64,000 nucleotides of DNA from Actinoplanes ianthinogenes (GTDB lineage: Bacteria; Actinomycetota; Actinomycetes; Mycobacteriales; Micromonosporaceae). The stretch is from contig NZ_AP023356.1 of NCBI RefSeq assembly GCF_018324205.1, positions 6,139,501 to 6,203,500 on the forward strand, given 5' to 3'. Below are positions 50,589 to 59,111 of the stretch, piece after piece; position 1 is the first letter of the stretch; each line of letters opens with the position of its first letter. The notes under the pieces are model-generated. The model had not been told where the DNA came from, ran no database searches, and saw nothing but the letters and a program-made list of their open reading frames with translations. A program made the translations under genes and the position numbers.

Positions 50589-51791
50589 ATGACGGCCGCC
50601 GACGCTCAGCGCTGGGCCTCCGAGCCCGCCAAGGACAGCGGCTACGGACGGACCCCCTACCAGCGGGACCGTGCCCGGGTGCTGCATTCGGCCGGCTTCC
50701 GCCGGCTGGCGGCCAAGACGCAGGTGCACACCGCCGGCGTCGACGACTTCTTGCGTACGCGATTGACCCACTCCCTGGAGGTCGCCCAGATCTCCCGGGA
50801 GATGGGCGCCCGCCTCGGCTGCGACCCGGACGTGGTGGACGTCGCCGGCCTGGCCCACGACATCGGGCACCCGCCGTTCGGGCACAACGGCGAGGCCGCC
50901 CTCGACCAGGTCGCCCAGCCCTGCGGCGGCTTCGAGGGCAACGCGCAGACCCTGCGGGTGCTCACCCGGCTGGAGGCCAAGGTGCCCGGCGCCGGCCTCA
51001 ACCTGACCCGCGCCTCGCTGGACGCCTGCTCGAAGTACCCGTGGTTCCGCAGGCCGGGCACCCGCAAGTTCGGGGTCTACGCCGACGACGAGCCGGTCTT
51101 CACCTGGCTGCGCGACGGCCGCGCCGACGACCGCCGCTGCCTCGAGGCCCAGGTGATGGACTGGGCCGACGACGTGGCGTACTCGGTGCACGACGTGGAG
51201 GACGGGGTGCACGGCGGGTACCTCGACCTCGGCCCGCTGCTGCACGACCCGGCCGAGCGTGCCGCGCTCTGCGCCGACGTGGCCGCCACGTATTCCGACG
51301 AGACCCCGGGGCAGCTCGGCGAGGCCCTCGACCAGCTGCTCGCCGACCCCGCGGTGGCCGCCGTCGGCGGTTACGACGGCTCGTACGCCGCGCAGATCAC
51401 CCTGAAGCGGATGACCAGCGTGCTGACCGGCCGGTTCGTCTCGTCCGCGGTCGGCGCCACGCACAGCCAGTACGGCACCGACCCGATGCGCCGCTACGAC
51501 GCCGACCTGGTCGTCCCGCGTACCGTGCGGAACCAGTGCGCGCTGCTCAAGGGGATGGCGTTCCGCTACGTGATGCGCAGCCGGGCCGCCGAGCAGTGGT
51601 ACGAGCAGCAGCGGATCATCCTCGTCGAGCTGGTGGCGGCGCTCGGCCGTACCCCGGAGAAGTTGGATCCGCTCTTCCGGCCGCAGCATGCGGCCGCCTC
51701 GTCGGACGCGGCCGCCCTCCGGGTGATCATCGATCAGGTGGCGTCGCTCACCGACCACGCGGCCGTGGCCTGGCACCGCGACCTCTGCTGA
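50589..51791 (+). CDS. dgt: Deoxyguanosinetriphosphate triphosphohydrolase-like protein
   Basis: 400 residues; HD-domain dNTPase. R-F-R-R-L-A-x-KTQV segment, then the HD centre AHDIGHPPFGHNGE, with DWADDVAYSVHDVEDG carrying the distal aspartate. Hydrolyses dGTP (and often other dNTPs) to deoxynucleoside and triphosphate. Directly upstream of dnaG as in most actinobacteria. Divergent from the chemoreceptor gene. Confidence 0.94.
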   Translation: MTAADAQRWASEPAKDSGYGRTPYQRDRARVLHSAGFRRLAAKTQVHTAGVDDFLRTRLTHSLEVAQISREMGARLGCDPDVVDVAGLAHDIGHPPFGHNGEAALDQVAQPCGGFEGNAQTLRVLTRLEAKVPGAGLNLTRASLDACSKYPWFRRPGTRKFGVYADDEPVFTWLRDGRADDRRCLEAQVMDWADDVAYSVHDVEDGVHGGYLDLGPLLHDPAERAALCADVAATYSDETPGQLGEALDQLLADPAVAAVGGYDGSYAAQITLKRMTSVLTGRFVSSAVGATHSQYGTDPMRRYDADLVVPRTVRNQCALLKGMAFRYVMRSRAAEQWYEQQRIILVELVAALGRTPEKLDPLFRPQHAAASSDAAALRVIIDQVASLTDHAAVAWHRDLC

Positions 51792-51847
51792 CGGCGCGCC
51801 CCGACCCTGCTGGCGGCTCCCGGCCGGCGCGAGGCAGGATGTATGCC

Positions 51848-53698
51848 GTGGCGGGCAGGGTGAAGGACGAGGACATCGCGCTGGTCCGTGACCGGACGTC
51901 GATCGCCGACGTGATCGGCGAGACCGTGACGCTGCGCTCGGCCGGCGGCGGCAACCTCAAGGGCCTCTGCCCCTTCCACGACGAGAAGAGCCCGTCGTTC
52001 AACGTCGCCCCGGCCCGGGGGGTGTATTACTGCTTCGGCTGCGGCCAGGGCGGCGACGCGATCAAGTTCCTGATGGACGCCGAGCACCTGTCGTTCATCG
52101 AGTCGGTGGAGCGGCTGGCCGGCAAGGCCGGCATCCAGTTGCGGTATGACACGGACGGCGCCGCCCCGGCCGGACCGCGCCCGCAGGCCGGGCAGCGGCA
52201 GCGGCTGATCGCCGCGCACGCCTCGGCCGTCGAGTTCTACCAGGACCAGCTCGGCTCGCCCGGCGCCCGCAAGGCCCGCGAGTTCCTCGCCGAGCGCGGC
52301 TTCGGCCGCGAGGCCGCGGAGAAATACGGCTGCGGCTTCGCCCCGGACTCCTGGGACGCGCTCAGCAAGCACCTGCGCCTGCAGGGGTTCACCGCCGACG
52401 AGCTGATCACCGCGGGCCTGTCCAAGACGGCCCGGTCCGGGTCGCTGATCGACCGGTTCCGCCGCCGGCTGCTCTGGCCGATCCGGGACCTGAGCGGCGA
52501 CGTGATCGGCTTCGGCGCCCGCAAGCTGTTCGACGACGACGACGGCCCGAAATACCTGAACACCCCCGAGACCCCGATCTACAAGAAAAGCCATGTCCTG
52601 TACGGCATCGACCACGCCAAGCGGGAGATCGCCAAGCGCGGCCGGGCGGTGATCGTCGAGGGCTACACCGACGTGATGGCCTGTCACGAGGCCGGCGAGC
52701 CGACCGCGGTGGCCACCTGCGGCACCGCGTTCGGGGTCGACCACATCGGGGTGCTGCGCCGGCTGCTGATGGACAGCGACAGCTTCACCGGCGAGATCAT
52801 CTACACCTTCGACGGCGACGCGGCCGGGCAGAAGGCGGCGCTGCGCGCGTTCGAGGAGGACCAGCGCTTCGTCGGGCGCACCTTCATCGCGGTCAGCCCG
52901 GACAACATGGACCCGTGCGAGCTGCGCCTGGCCCGCGGCGACCTGGCGGTCCGCGACATGATCGCCGGGCGGGAGCCGCTCGTCGACTTCGCCCTGCGGC
53001 ACACCATCTCCCGGTTCGACCTGGACACGGTGGAGGGCCGGGTGGAGGCGATGCGCCGCGCCGCCCCGCTGGTCGCCAAGATCAAAGACCGGGAGAAAAG
53101 GCCGGAGTACGCGCGGAAACTCGCCGGCGACCTCGGCATGGACCTGGAGCCGGTGCAGCGCGCGGTGAACAACGCGCTGCGCGGCACCGTGGCGGCCGAG
53201 CAGCAGGCGCCCCGGGCCGCCGCCCACTCGCCGCAGCGCCTGGTCGAGCGGGACGCGCTCAAGCTGGCGCTCCAGGAGCCGGTGCTGGCCGGCCCGATGT
53301 TCGACGCGGTCGGGCCGGACAACTACGGCGACCCGGTGCTGCGCGCGGTCCGCGAGGCGATCGACGCGGCCGGCGGCGCGGGCTCCGCGGTCAGCGGCGT
53401 GGTCTGGATCGAGAAGGTGCGCACCGCCTGCGCCGACCTGGCCGGCCAGGTCGCGGTCAGCGAGCTCTCGGTCGAGCCGCTGCTGCTCGACGGCGTCCCG
53501 GACCCGCACTACGTCCAGGTCACCCTGGCCAAGTTGCAGCTGCCCCGGGTCACCCAGGTGATCCGCGACATCAAGTCGAAGTTGCAGCGGCTCAATCCGG
53601 TCACCAGCAAGGATCAGTATCTTGCCCTGGCCGGGGAGCTCTTCTCGCTGGAACAGCAGGCGCGAGCCCTGCGTGAACAGGCGGCAGGTGGAATGTGA
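51848..53698 (+). CDS. dnaG: DNA primase
   Basis: 616 residues. Zinc-finger C41-xx-H44 ... C62-xx-C65 (CPFHDEKSPSF ... YYCFGC), TOPRIM catalytic core with VIVEGYTDVMACHEAG and DGDAAGQKAA, and a C-terminal helicase-interaction domain. I favour GTG 51848 over ATG 51839: AGGCAGG lies at a suitable distance from the former, and family starts align with MAGRVKDEDIALVR. Synthesises lagging-strand RNA primers. Confidence 0.96.
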   Translation: MAGRVKDEDIALVRDRTSIADVIGETVTLRSAGGGNLKGLCPFHDEKSPSFNVAPARGVYYCFGCGQGGDAIKFLMDAEHLSFIESVERLAGKAGIQLRYDTDGAAPAGPRPQAGQRQRLIAAHASAVEFYQDQLGSPGARKAREFLAERGFGREAAEKYGCGFAPDSWDALSKHLRLQGFTADELITAGLSKTARSGSLIDRFRRRLLWPIRDLSGDVIGFGARKLFDDDDGPKYLNTPETPIYKKSHVLYGIDHAKREIAKRGRAVIVEGYTDVMACHEAGEPTAVATCGTAFGVDHIGVLRRLLMDSDSFTGEIIYTFDGDAAGQKAALRAFEEDQRFVGRTFIAVSPDNMDPCELRLARGDLAVRDMIAGREPLVDFALRHTISRFDLDTVEGRVEAMRRAAPLVAKIKDREKRPEYARKLAGDLGMDLEPVQRAVNNALRGTVAAEQQAPRAAAHSPQRLVERDALKLALQEPVLAGPMFDAVGPDNYGDPVLRAVREAIDAAGGAGSAVSGVVWIEKVRTACADLAGQVAVSELSVEPLLLDGVPDPHYVQVTLAKLQLPRVTQVIRDIKSKLQRLNPVTSKDQYLALAGELFSLEQQARALREQAAGGM

Positions 53699-54219
53699 AG
53701 CTCTTCCGGCGCCGGCCCGCGTTGCCGGCCGCGTCCCGTCCTCCGCTCGACGGGGAGGAGCGCGTCGTCGCCTGGTGCTCGTGCGAGCAGGGCGGCGTCG
53801 TCGTCGCGACGAACCGGGGGATCTGGCTGCCGGCCGCGAGCGACCGGCTGGGCTGGCACGAGATCCACAAGGCCTCCTGGTCCGGGCGGGAGCTGCGGAT
53901 CACGCCGGCCGAGGTGGCCGAGGAGCGGGACGGGTACACCGTGCTGGTGGACGGGCCGGTGACGTCGTTCCTGCTGCTGGAGCCGGGGGAGGTGCCCGAT
54001 CAGGTGCGCTCCCGGGTGACGCGGTCTGTGGCGTACACCACACATCACGAGCTGCCCGAGGGCGCGGTCCGGGTGGTCGGCCGCCGGGTGGCCGGGCTCG
54101 ACGGCCTGAGCTGGGCGGTCCGCTACGACGCCGGCACCCCGGTGGACCAGCCGGAGATCGTCCAGGCGACCGACGACCTGGTCGGCGCGGCGCAGAAAAC
54201 TGTCGCACCCCCTCCGTAG
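53695..54219 (+). CDS. Conserved hypothetical protein coupled to dnaG
   Basis: 174 residues. Starts at GTG overlapping the dnaG stop, so it is co-translated. Beta-rich, PH-like pattern (GEERVVAWCSCEQGGVVVATNRGIWLP, then WHEIHKASWSGRELRITPAEV) seen in actinobacterial proteins that follow dnaG; function unknown. Confidence 0.75.
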   Translation: MKLFRRRPALPAASRPPLDGEERVVAWCSCEQGGVVVATNRGIWLPAASDRLGWHEIHKASWSGRELRITPAEVAEERDGYTVLVDGPVTSFLLLEPGEVPDQVRSRVTRSVAYTTHHELPEGAVRVVGRRVAGLDGLSWAVRYDAGTPVDQPEIVQATDDLVGAAQKTVAPPP

Positions 54220-54229
54220 GGTCGGTGGC

Positions 54230-55195
54230 GTGACCCCGTCCAACCACCCCACCACCCTAAAACAGAACAAAGACTCCTCCCTTATCCACGCCCGTGGATT
54301 GATCAAACGGTTCGGCGACTTCACGGCGGTCGACGGCATCGACGTCGACGTGCAGCCCGGTGAGGCCTTCGGCTTCCTGGGGCCCAACGGCGCCGGCAAG
54401 AGCTCCACCATGCGGATGATCGGGTGCGTCTCGCCGCCCACCGACGGGGTCCTGCGCATCCTCGGCATGGATCCGCGGCGGGACGGCCCCGCGATCCGCG
54501 CCCGGCTCGGCGTCTGCCCCCAGCTGGACAACCTGGATGTCGAGCTCTCCGTCCGGGAGAATCTGACGACCTACGCCCGCTTCTTCGGCATCCCGCGCGC
54601 CACCGCCCGCCGCCGGGCCGACGAGCTGCTGGAGTTCGTGCAGCTCAGCGAGCGCGCCGGCAGCAAGGTCGAGCCGCTCTCCGGCGGCATGAAACGGCGC
54701 CTGACCATCGCCCGCGCCCTGGTCAACGAGCCCGACCTGGTCCTGCTCGACGAGCCCACCACCGGCCTCGACCCGCAGGCCCGGCACCTGGTCTGGGAGC
54801 GCCTGTTCCGGCTCAAGCAGCAGGGCGTCACTCTGGTCCTGACCACGCATTACATGGATGAGGCCGAGCAGCTCTGCGACCGCCTGGTGGTGATGGACGG
54901 TGGCAAGATCGTGGCCGAGGGCTCACCGCGCTCGCTGATCGAGCGGCACTCCACCCGCGAGGTGGTCGAGCTCCGCTTCGCCACCGAGGACCAGGGGACC
55001 TATGCCGGCAAGCTGGCCGGCATCGCCGACCGGATCGAGGTTCTGCCCGACCGCGTCCTGCTCTACGTCGCCGACGGCGACGACGCCCTGGCCGAGGTCC
55101 ACCGCCGCTCGCTGAGCCCGGCCTCGGCCCTGGTCCGCCGCTCCAGCCTGGAGGACGTCTTCCTCCACCTCACCGGCCGCACCCTGGTGGACTGA
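54230..55195 (+). CDS. ABC transporter ATPase (DrrA/NodI-like)
   Basis: 321 residues. GPNGAGKSST (Walker A), LSGGMKRRLTIARALV (signature), LLDEPTTGLDPQARH (Walker B) and a C-terminal extension of about 85 residues typical of drug or polysaccharide exporters. GTG start with an A-rich leader. Expected to pair with the two permeases that follow. Confidence 0.93.
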   Translation: MTPSNHPTTLKQNKDSSLIHARGLIKRFGDFTAVDGIDVDVQPGEAFGFLGPNGAGKSSTMRMIGCVSPPTDGVLRILGMDPRRDGPAIRARLGVCPQLDNLDVELSVRENLTTYARFFGIPRATARRRADELLEFVQLSERAGSKVEPLSGGMKRRLTIARALVNEPDLVLLDEPTTGLDPQARHLVWERLFRLKQQGVTLVLTTHYMDEAEQLCDRLVVMDGGKIVAEGSPRSLIERHSTREVVELRFATEDQGTYAGKLAGIADRIEVLPDRVLLYVADGDDALAEVHRRSLSPASALVRRSSLEDVFLHLTGRTLVD

Positions 55196-55197
55196 CC

Positions 55198-55956
55198 ATG
55201 ACCTCCGCGGGCTACGTGCTGGAGTATCACCTCGTCAACTACAAGCGGACCTGGCGGTCCAGCGCGCTGTCGACGCTGGTGCTGCCGCTGCTCACCATGG
55301 TCGGCTTCGGCCTGGGCGTCGGCGGTTACGTGCAGGCCGACATCGACGGCGCGGCCTATCTCGACTGGATCGTGCCCGGCCTGATCGCCTCGACCGCGGC
55401 GCAGACCGCGCTGGGCGAGGCCACCTGGCCGGTGCTGAGCAGCTTCGAGTGGATGAAAACGTATTTCGCGCAGGCCGCCGCGCCGCTGCGGATCGCCGAC
55501 ATCCTCGGCGGGCACCTGGCCTTCATGCTGTTCCGGGTGCTGGTGAGCATCACCGCGTTCCTGGCGGTGGCGGCCTGCTTCGGCACCCTGCACTCGGCCT
55601 GGGTGGTGGCCGTGCCGCCGATCGCGGCGCTGGTCGGGTTCTCCGTCGCGGCGCCGGTGGTGGCGTACACGGCGAGTGTCCGCAGCGACAGCTACCTGGC
55701 CATCCTGTTCCGGTTCGCGGTGCTGCCGATGTCGCTCTTCTCCGGGGTGTTCTTCCCGATCGAGTCGCTGCCCCCGCTGCTGCGCTGGGTGGCATATGCC
55801 TTGCCGCTCTGGCACGGCGTTGACCTCACCCGTGCCGCCACGCTGGGGCTGAACCCCGGGACGGCCGGCCTGTGGCACGTGCTCTACCTGCTGGCCTGGT
55901 GCGTGGCCGGCTGGTTCCTGGCCCGGTGGCGGTTCAAGAGCCGGCTGGTGATCTGA
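55198..55956 (+). CDS. ABC-2 type permease 1
   Basis: 252 residues, six hydrophobic helices of the ABC-2/NodJ type (YVLEYHLVNYKRTWRSSALSTLVLPLLTMVGFG). Starts two bases after the ATPase stop. Lacks signal peptide or nucleotide domains. Together with the next gene forms the membrane part of the exporter. Confidence 0.9.
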   Translation: MTSAGYVLEYHLVNYKRTWRSSALSTLVLPLLTMVGFGLGVGGYVQADIDGAAYLDWIVPGLIASTAAQTALGEATWPVLSSFEWMKTYFAQAAAPLRIADILGGHLAFMLFRVLVSITAFLAVAACFGTLHSAWVVAVPPIAALVGFSVAAPVVAYTASVRSDSYLAILFRFAVLPMSLFSGVFFPIESLPPLLRWVAYALPLWHGVDLTRAATLGLNPGTAGLWHVLYLLAWCVAGWFLARWRFKSRLVI

Positions 55957-55975
55957 CGATGAGAGGTGCTCTCCC

Positions 55976-56785
55976 GTGCTGACCCTGGTCCTGCCGAAAC
56001 TGGTGTCGTTCGAGGGCAGCGCCGGCCGGTCCGTGCGCGTCACCGAGCGCAACGTCAACGCGCTGAAATCGGCGTATTGGGTGGTGCTGGCCGGCGGCCT
56101 GCTGGAGCCGGTGCTCTACCTGTTCTCCATCGGGGTCGGGGTGGGCGCGCTGATCGGCGACATCGCGCTGCCCGGCGGCCGGCTGGTGAGTTACACCGAG
56201 TTCGTCGCGCCGGCGATGCTGGCCGCCTCGGCGATGAGTGGGGCGCTCGCCGAGACCACCTTCAACTTCTTCGGAAAAATGAAGTTCATGCGGCTGTACG
56301 ACGGGATTCTCGCCACGCCGATCCGGCCGTTCGAGATCGCCGTCGGGGAGCTGATCTGGGCGATGGCCCGGGGCAGCATCTACTCGGTGGCATTCCTGAC
56401 GATCATGGTGGCGATGGATCTGACCACGCCGCTGCGGGCGCTCGCCGCGTTCCCGGCCACGGTGCTGGTCGGCTTCGCGTTCGGCGCGCTCGGCATGACC
56501 ACGGCCACGCTGATCCGCAGCTGGCAGGACTTCGACCTGATCGGGGCCGGGCAGTTCGCGCTGTTCCTGTTCTCCGGCACGTTCGTCCCGGCCGAGTCCT
56601 ACCCGGCGCTGCTGCGCTGGCTGGTCGAGGTCTCCCCGCTGTACCGGTCGGTCGACCTCATTCGCGGGATCAGCCTGGGGGCGGTCGGCTGGAGCCAGGT
56701 CGTCGACGTGGTCTATTTGCTGGCGCTGCTGGTGGTCGGTCTGACCGTTTCCGGTCGCCGGATGGGCAAGCTGCTCTGCAAGTAG
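55976..56785 (+). CDS. ABC-2 type permease 2
   Basis: 269 residues, six helices, related to permease 1 but more extended at the N-terminus (VLPKLVSFEGSAGRSVRVTERNVNALKSAYWVVL). GTG start. The transported substrate (drug, lipid or polysaccharide) cannot be deduced. Confidence 0.9.
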   Translation: MLTLVLPKLVSFEGSAGRSVRVTERNVNALKSAYWVVLAGGLLEPVLYLFSIGVGVGALIGDIALPGGRLVSYTEFVAPAMLAASAMSGALAETTFNFFGKMKFMRLYDGILATPIRPFEIAVGELIWAMARGSIYSVAFLTIMVAMDLTTPLRALAAFPATVLVGFAFGALGMTTATLIRSWQDFDLIGAGQFALFLFSGTFVPAESYPALLRWLVEVSPLYRSVDLIRGISLGAVGWSQVVDVVYLLALLVVGLTVSGRRMGKLLCK

Positions 56786-56789
56786 GCCG

Positions 56790-56970
56790 GCCTTGGCGTC
56801 TGCGGTCTTTTGGGTCTGCGGCCTGGTGCGTCTGCGGCCTGTGCGAATGCGGCTTCGTGCCCGTTCGTGGGCTCGTGCGTTCGTAGGCTCGTGCGTCCGC
56901 GGTCTCGTGCGTCCGCGGCCTTGTGCGTGTCCGCGGCTTTTTGCGAGCGCGGCCTTTGGCTACCGCGGCC
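56790..56970. repeat. Degenerate approx. 16-bp repeat array
   Basis: Imperfect tandem units of the GTGCGTCCGCGGCCTC type fill the gap after the permease gene, becoming more diverged at both ends. No unit is exactly repeated more than two or three times. The rest of the gap to 57037 is GC-rich and otherwise featureless. Confidence 0.7.
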
Positions 56971-57037
56971 GGGCGCGGTGGTGACCGGCACCGGCCGGCC
57001 GCCCCGTGCCCGGCCGGTCGGCGCCGGTCCGCTCTGG

Positions 57038-57061
57038 CCCGGCCGCCCGTGGGCGGCCGGG
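57038..57061. terminator. Hairpin between ABC permease and YihY gene
   Basis: CCCGGCCGCCC (57038-57048) and GGGCGGCCGGG (57051-57061) form an 11-bp stem (effective loop 4 bases), ending two bases before the opposing stop codon. Serves both converging transcripts. Confidence 0.6.
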
Positions 57062-57063
57062 GT

Positions 57064-58242
57064 TCAGCCTTGGCTGAGACCCTGCTCGGAGCCCTTCTTG
57101 AGTTTGCGGTCGTCCCGCAACTCCAGGAACGGCTCCTCGTCGGCCGGGTGGCCGGCGGCGATGGCGCGGCCGCGTTCCAGCTCGGCGTCCAGCTCGGCGC
57201 CGAGCATGATCGCCATGTTGGAGATCCACAGCCAGACCAGGAAGGCGATGACGCCGCCCAGGGTGCCGTAGGTCTTGTTGTAGTTGGCGAAGTTCGCCAG
57301 GTAGATCGCGAAACCGGCGGACGCGGCGACCCAGAGCAGCACCGCGAAGATGCCGCCCGGGCTGACCCAGCGGAAACCACCGGTCTTGGCGTTCGGCGAG
57401 GCCCAGTACAGTATCGCGAACATCAGGCTGACCAGGACCACCAGCACCGGCCACTTGGCGATGTTCCAGGTGGTCACGGCCACCCCGCCAAGGCCGAGCT
57501 TCTCGCCGACCACGCGAGCCAGGTCACCGGTGAACACCACGATCGCGGCCGAGGCGGTCAGCATCACGCCGACCACGGCGGTCACCCCGACCCGGATCGG
57601 CAGGGTCTTCCAGATCGGCCGGCCCTCCGGCACGTCGTAGATCGCGTTCGACGCGCGCATGAACGCCGCGATGTACCCGGACGCGGACCAGAACGCGACC
57701 AGCAGACCGATGATCGCGGCCACCCCGGCGCCGCCGGTGCCCTTCACCTGGCTCACCACGGTGTTGATGAGCTCCCGCAACTGAGCGTTCGGGGTGATCT
57801 CGGCGACCGCGTCGTTGAAGGTGCGCTGCCCGGCCGGACCGAGCATGCCGAGCACCGAGACGATCACCAGGACGCCCGGGAAGATCGACAGGACGCCGTA
57901 GTAGGTGAGTGCGGCCGCCCAGTCCGAGACGTTGTCCTCGGAGAACTGCTTGAAGGTCCGCTTCAGCGCGGCGACGATGCCCCGCAGCCGGAGCTGGGAG
58001 GGGCGGTCCGGGCCGGCGTCGGGTCCGGGCGCGTCGAGATCCTGGCGGCCGGGGGAGCGGCCCACCTCGGTATTGCTGGCCGCGGACAGATCGAAGTCCT
58101 CGGCGCCACGCCGCCGTGCGTCGGCGGCGTCCGCACCGGCCGGGGGTGTCTGCTCGGTGTCGGTGGCCGATCCGGCCGCGGTGTCACCGGACTTCACGGT
58201 CCCGGGGTGCTGCTCGTCGGGTTCGTGGTTACGGAGTCTCAT
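57064..58242 (-). CDS. YihY/virulence factor BrkB family membrane protein
   Basis: 392 residues: hydrophilic, acidic/basic mixed N-terminus (about 100 residues), then six membrane helices with DNVSDWAAALTYYGVLSIFPGVLVIVS, AFWSASGYIAAFMRASNAIYDV and LWISNMAIMLGAELDAE, the family hallmarks. Proposed lipid or small-molecule transporter; not a ribonuclease despite an old name. ATG at 58242 with GAAGGGAAG upstream. Confidence 0.9.
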   Translation of the reverse strand: MRLRNHEPDEQHPGTVKSGDTAAGSATDTEQTPPAGADAADARRRGAEDFDLSAASNTEVGRSPGRQDLDAPGPDAGPDRPSQLRLRGIVAALKRTFKQFSEDNVSDWAAALTYYGVLSIFPGVLVIVSVLGMLGPAGQRTFNDAVAEITPNAQLRELINTVVSQVKGTGGAGVAAIIGLLVAFWSASGYIAAFMRASNAIYDVPEGRPIWKTLPIRVGVTAVVGVMLTASAAIVVFTGDLARVVGEKLGLGGVAVTTWNIAKWPVLVVLVSLMFAILYWASPNAKTGGFRWVSPGGIFAVLLWVAASAGFAIYLANFANYNKTYGTLGGVIAFLVWLWISNMAIMLGAELDAELERGRAIAAGHPADEEPFLELRDDRKLKKGSEQGLSQG

Positions 58243-58985
58243 GCGGGGCTTCCCTTCGGCGAAGCGTCGGGCCGTACTCGTGCCGCCCTCCCCGCTGCGA
58301 CGTGCGAATACGACCTGCGAGGGTGATGCCCGTCGGACCGCGTTGCTAACCATCCGTTTCGCTGCCCGGGGCTGGACGCGCGGCCTGCCCGATGCCCCGT
58401 CCGAAGCCGACCTTGAGCAGTCCCCACCCCAACCGGGGGCAGACCACCCACGACCCAGCATTCCCCCAACGCGCCGATCCCGTCGCTCAGCCTGTGGACA
58501 ACCCGCTTCTGTGGACAACATCGCCCCGCTGAACCGATCTCACGGCACCACCGTCTCCGTTCCGGCCCCACTCGGCTTTGCCGCTGCATACGGTGCCGCT
58601 TGCCGACCCGGCCGGCGGCGAACCGAACGAGCCGGAACCGCATCACCACCCCACCATCACCGGTGCGACCCCCGGCGGAGGGGATCGCAAGACGGGCATT
58701 TGCCGCGTGCGCTGGCACGCGCCGTACGCACGAGCAGCCGAACGTTGCATGTCCATTTGTTCAGATAGTGCACCCGATCACCCGTCCGAAAACGCTCTCC
58801 CGGCCCTTCCAGTACAGGGTTACTCGCTGGTCACCCCCACCCGGGACATAGTCACCCACCGATGACCGTGACGGCTTTTGATCATGAATCCGCCGGTCAC
58901 GGTGTCGCACGGCAAGTACGCCGATGATCCGTGACGCGTCGCACGCTCGTATCGGAGGGCAACACATTCCAGGATGGAGGCAGCC
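58243..58985. other. Long intergenic region with no convincing gene
   Basis: 743 bases between the divergent YihY and peptide genes. Several open frames exist on both strands but none has codon usage, ribosome site or similarity that supports a gene. The only recognisable features are the two DnaA-box-like nonamers at 58493-58518, and a lower-GC stretch near 58740-58790. Confidence 0.6.
58493..58518 (-). other. Second pair of DnaA-box-like nonamers, 17-bp spacing
   Basis: TGTGGACAA at 58493-58501 and 58510-58518 (minus strand TTGTCCACA), exact to the actinobacterial consensus and spaced 17 bp start-to-start, the same spacing as the pair at 8762-8787. In a long non-coding region. Could titrate DnaA or regulate nearby transcription; not an origin on this evidence. 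Confidence 0.55.
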
Positions 58986-59111
58986 ATGGCACCCCGGTGG
59001 CTGGGTACTGGCGGATCAAGGCGGGTACCCCGGATGGTCCATACTGGAAACGTCGGCACGGGCGAATGCACGTGCACCTGCACGGGTGGTCTCGTCCGGG
59101 GAGGAAACTGA
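58986..59111 (+). CDS. Small Cys/Thr-rich peptide ORF coupled to the EboE-like gene
   Basis: 41 residues starting at ATG 58986 with GGAGG seven bases upstream (spacing typical of a real start), and ending in a TGA that shares one base with the next ATG (TGATG). The C-terminal third has GTGECTCTCTGG, three cysteines alternating with threonine, after a basic N-terminal half. Either a leader peptide that could sense Cys/Thr-tRNA supply, or a precursor peptide for modification. No similarity recognised; too short for codon statistics to decide. Confidence 0.55.
   Translation: MAPRWLGTGGSRRVPRMVHTGNVGTGECTCTCTGGLVRGGN

Noticed and set aside
50532..51776. Long N-terminal extension of the chemoreceptor
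   Set aside because: Lies antisense to dgt and has no sensor-domain features.
51041..51847. Long N-terminal extension of DnaG
   Set aside because: Out-of-frame shadow of dgt; ribosome site and zinc-finger position support 51848.
58493..58518. Possible replication origin
   Set aside because: Only two boxes, no dnaA/dnaN neighbours, no AT-rich unwinding region.
58931..59110. Extension of the EboE-like protein to an upstream start
   Set aside because: The upstream part does not match family N-termini; a ribosome site precedes 59111.
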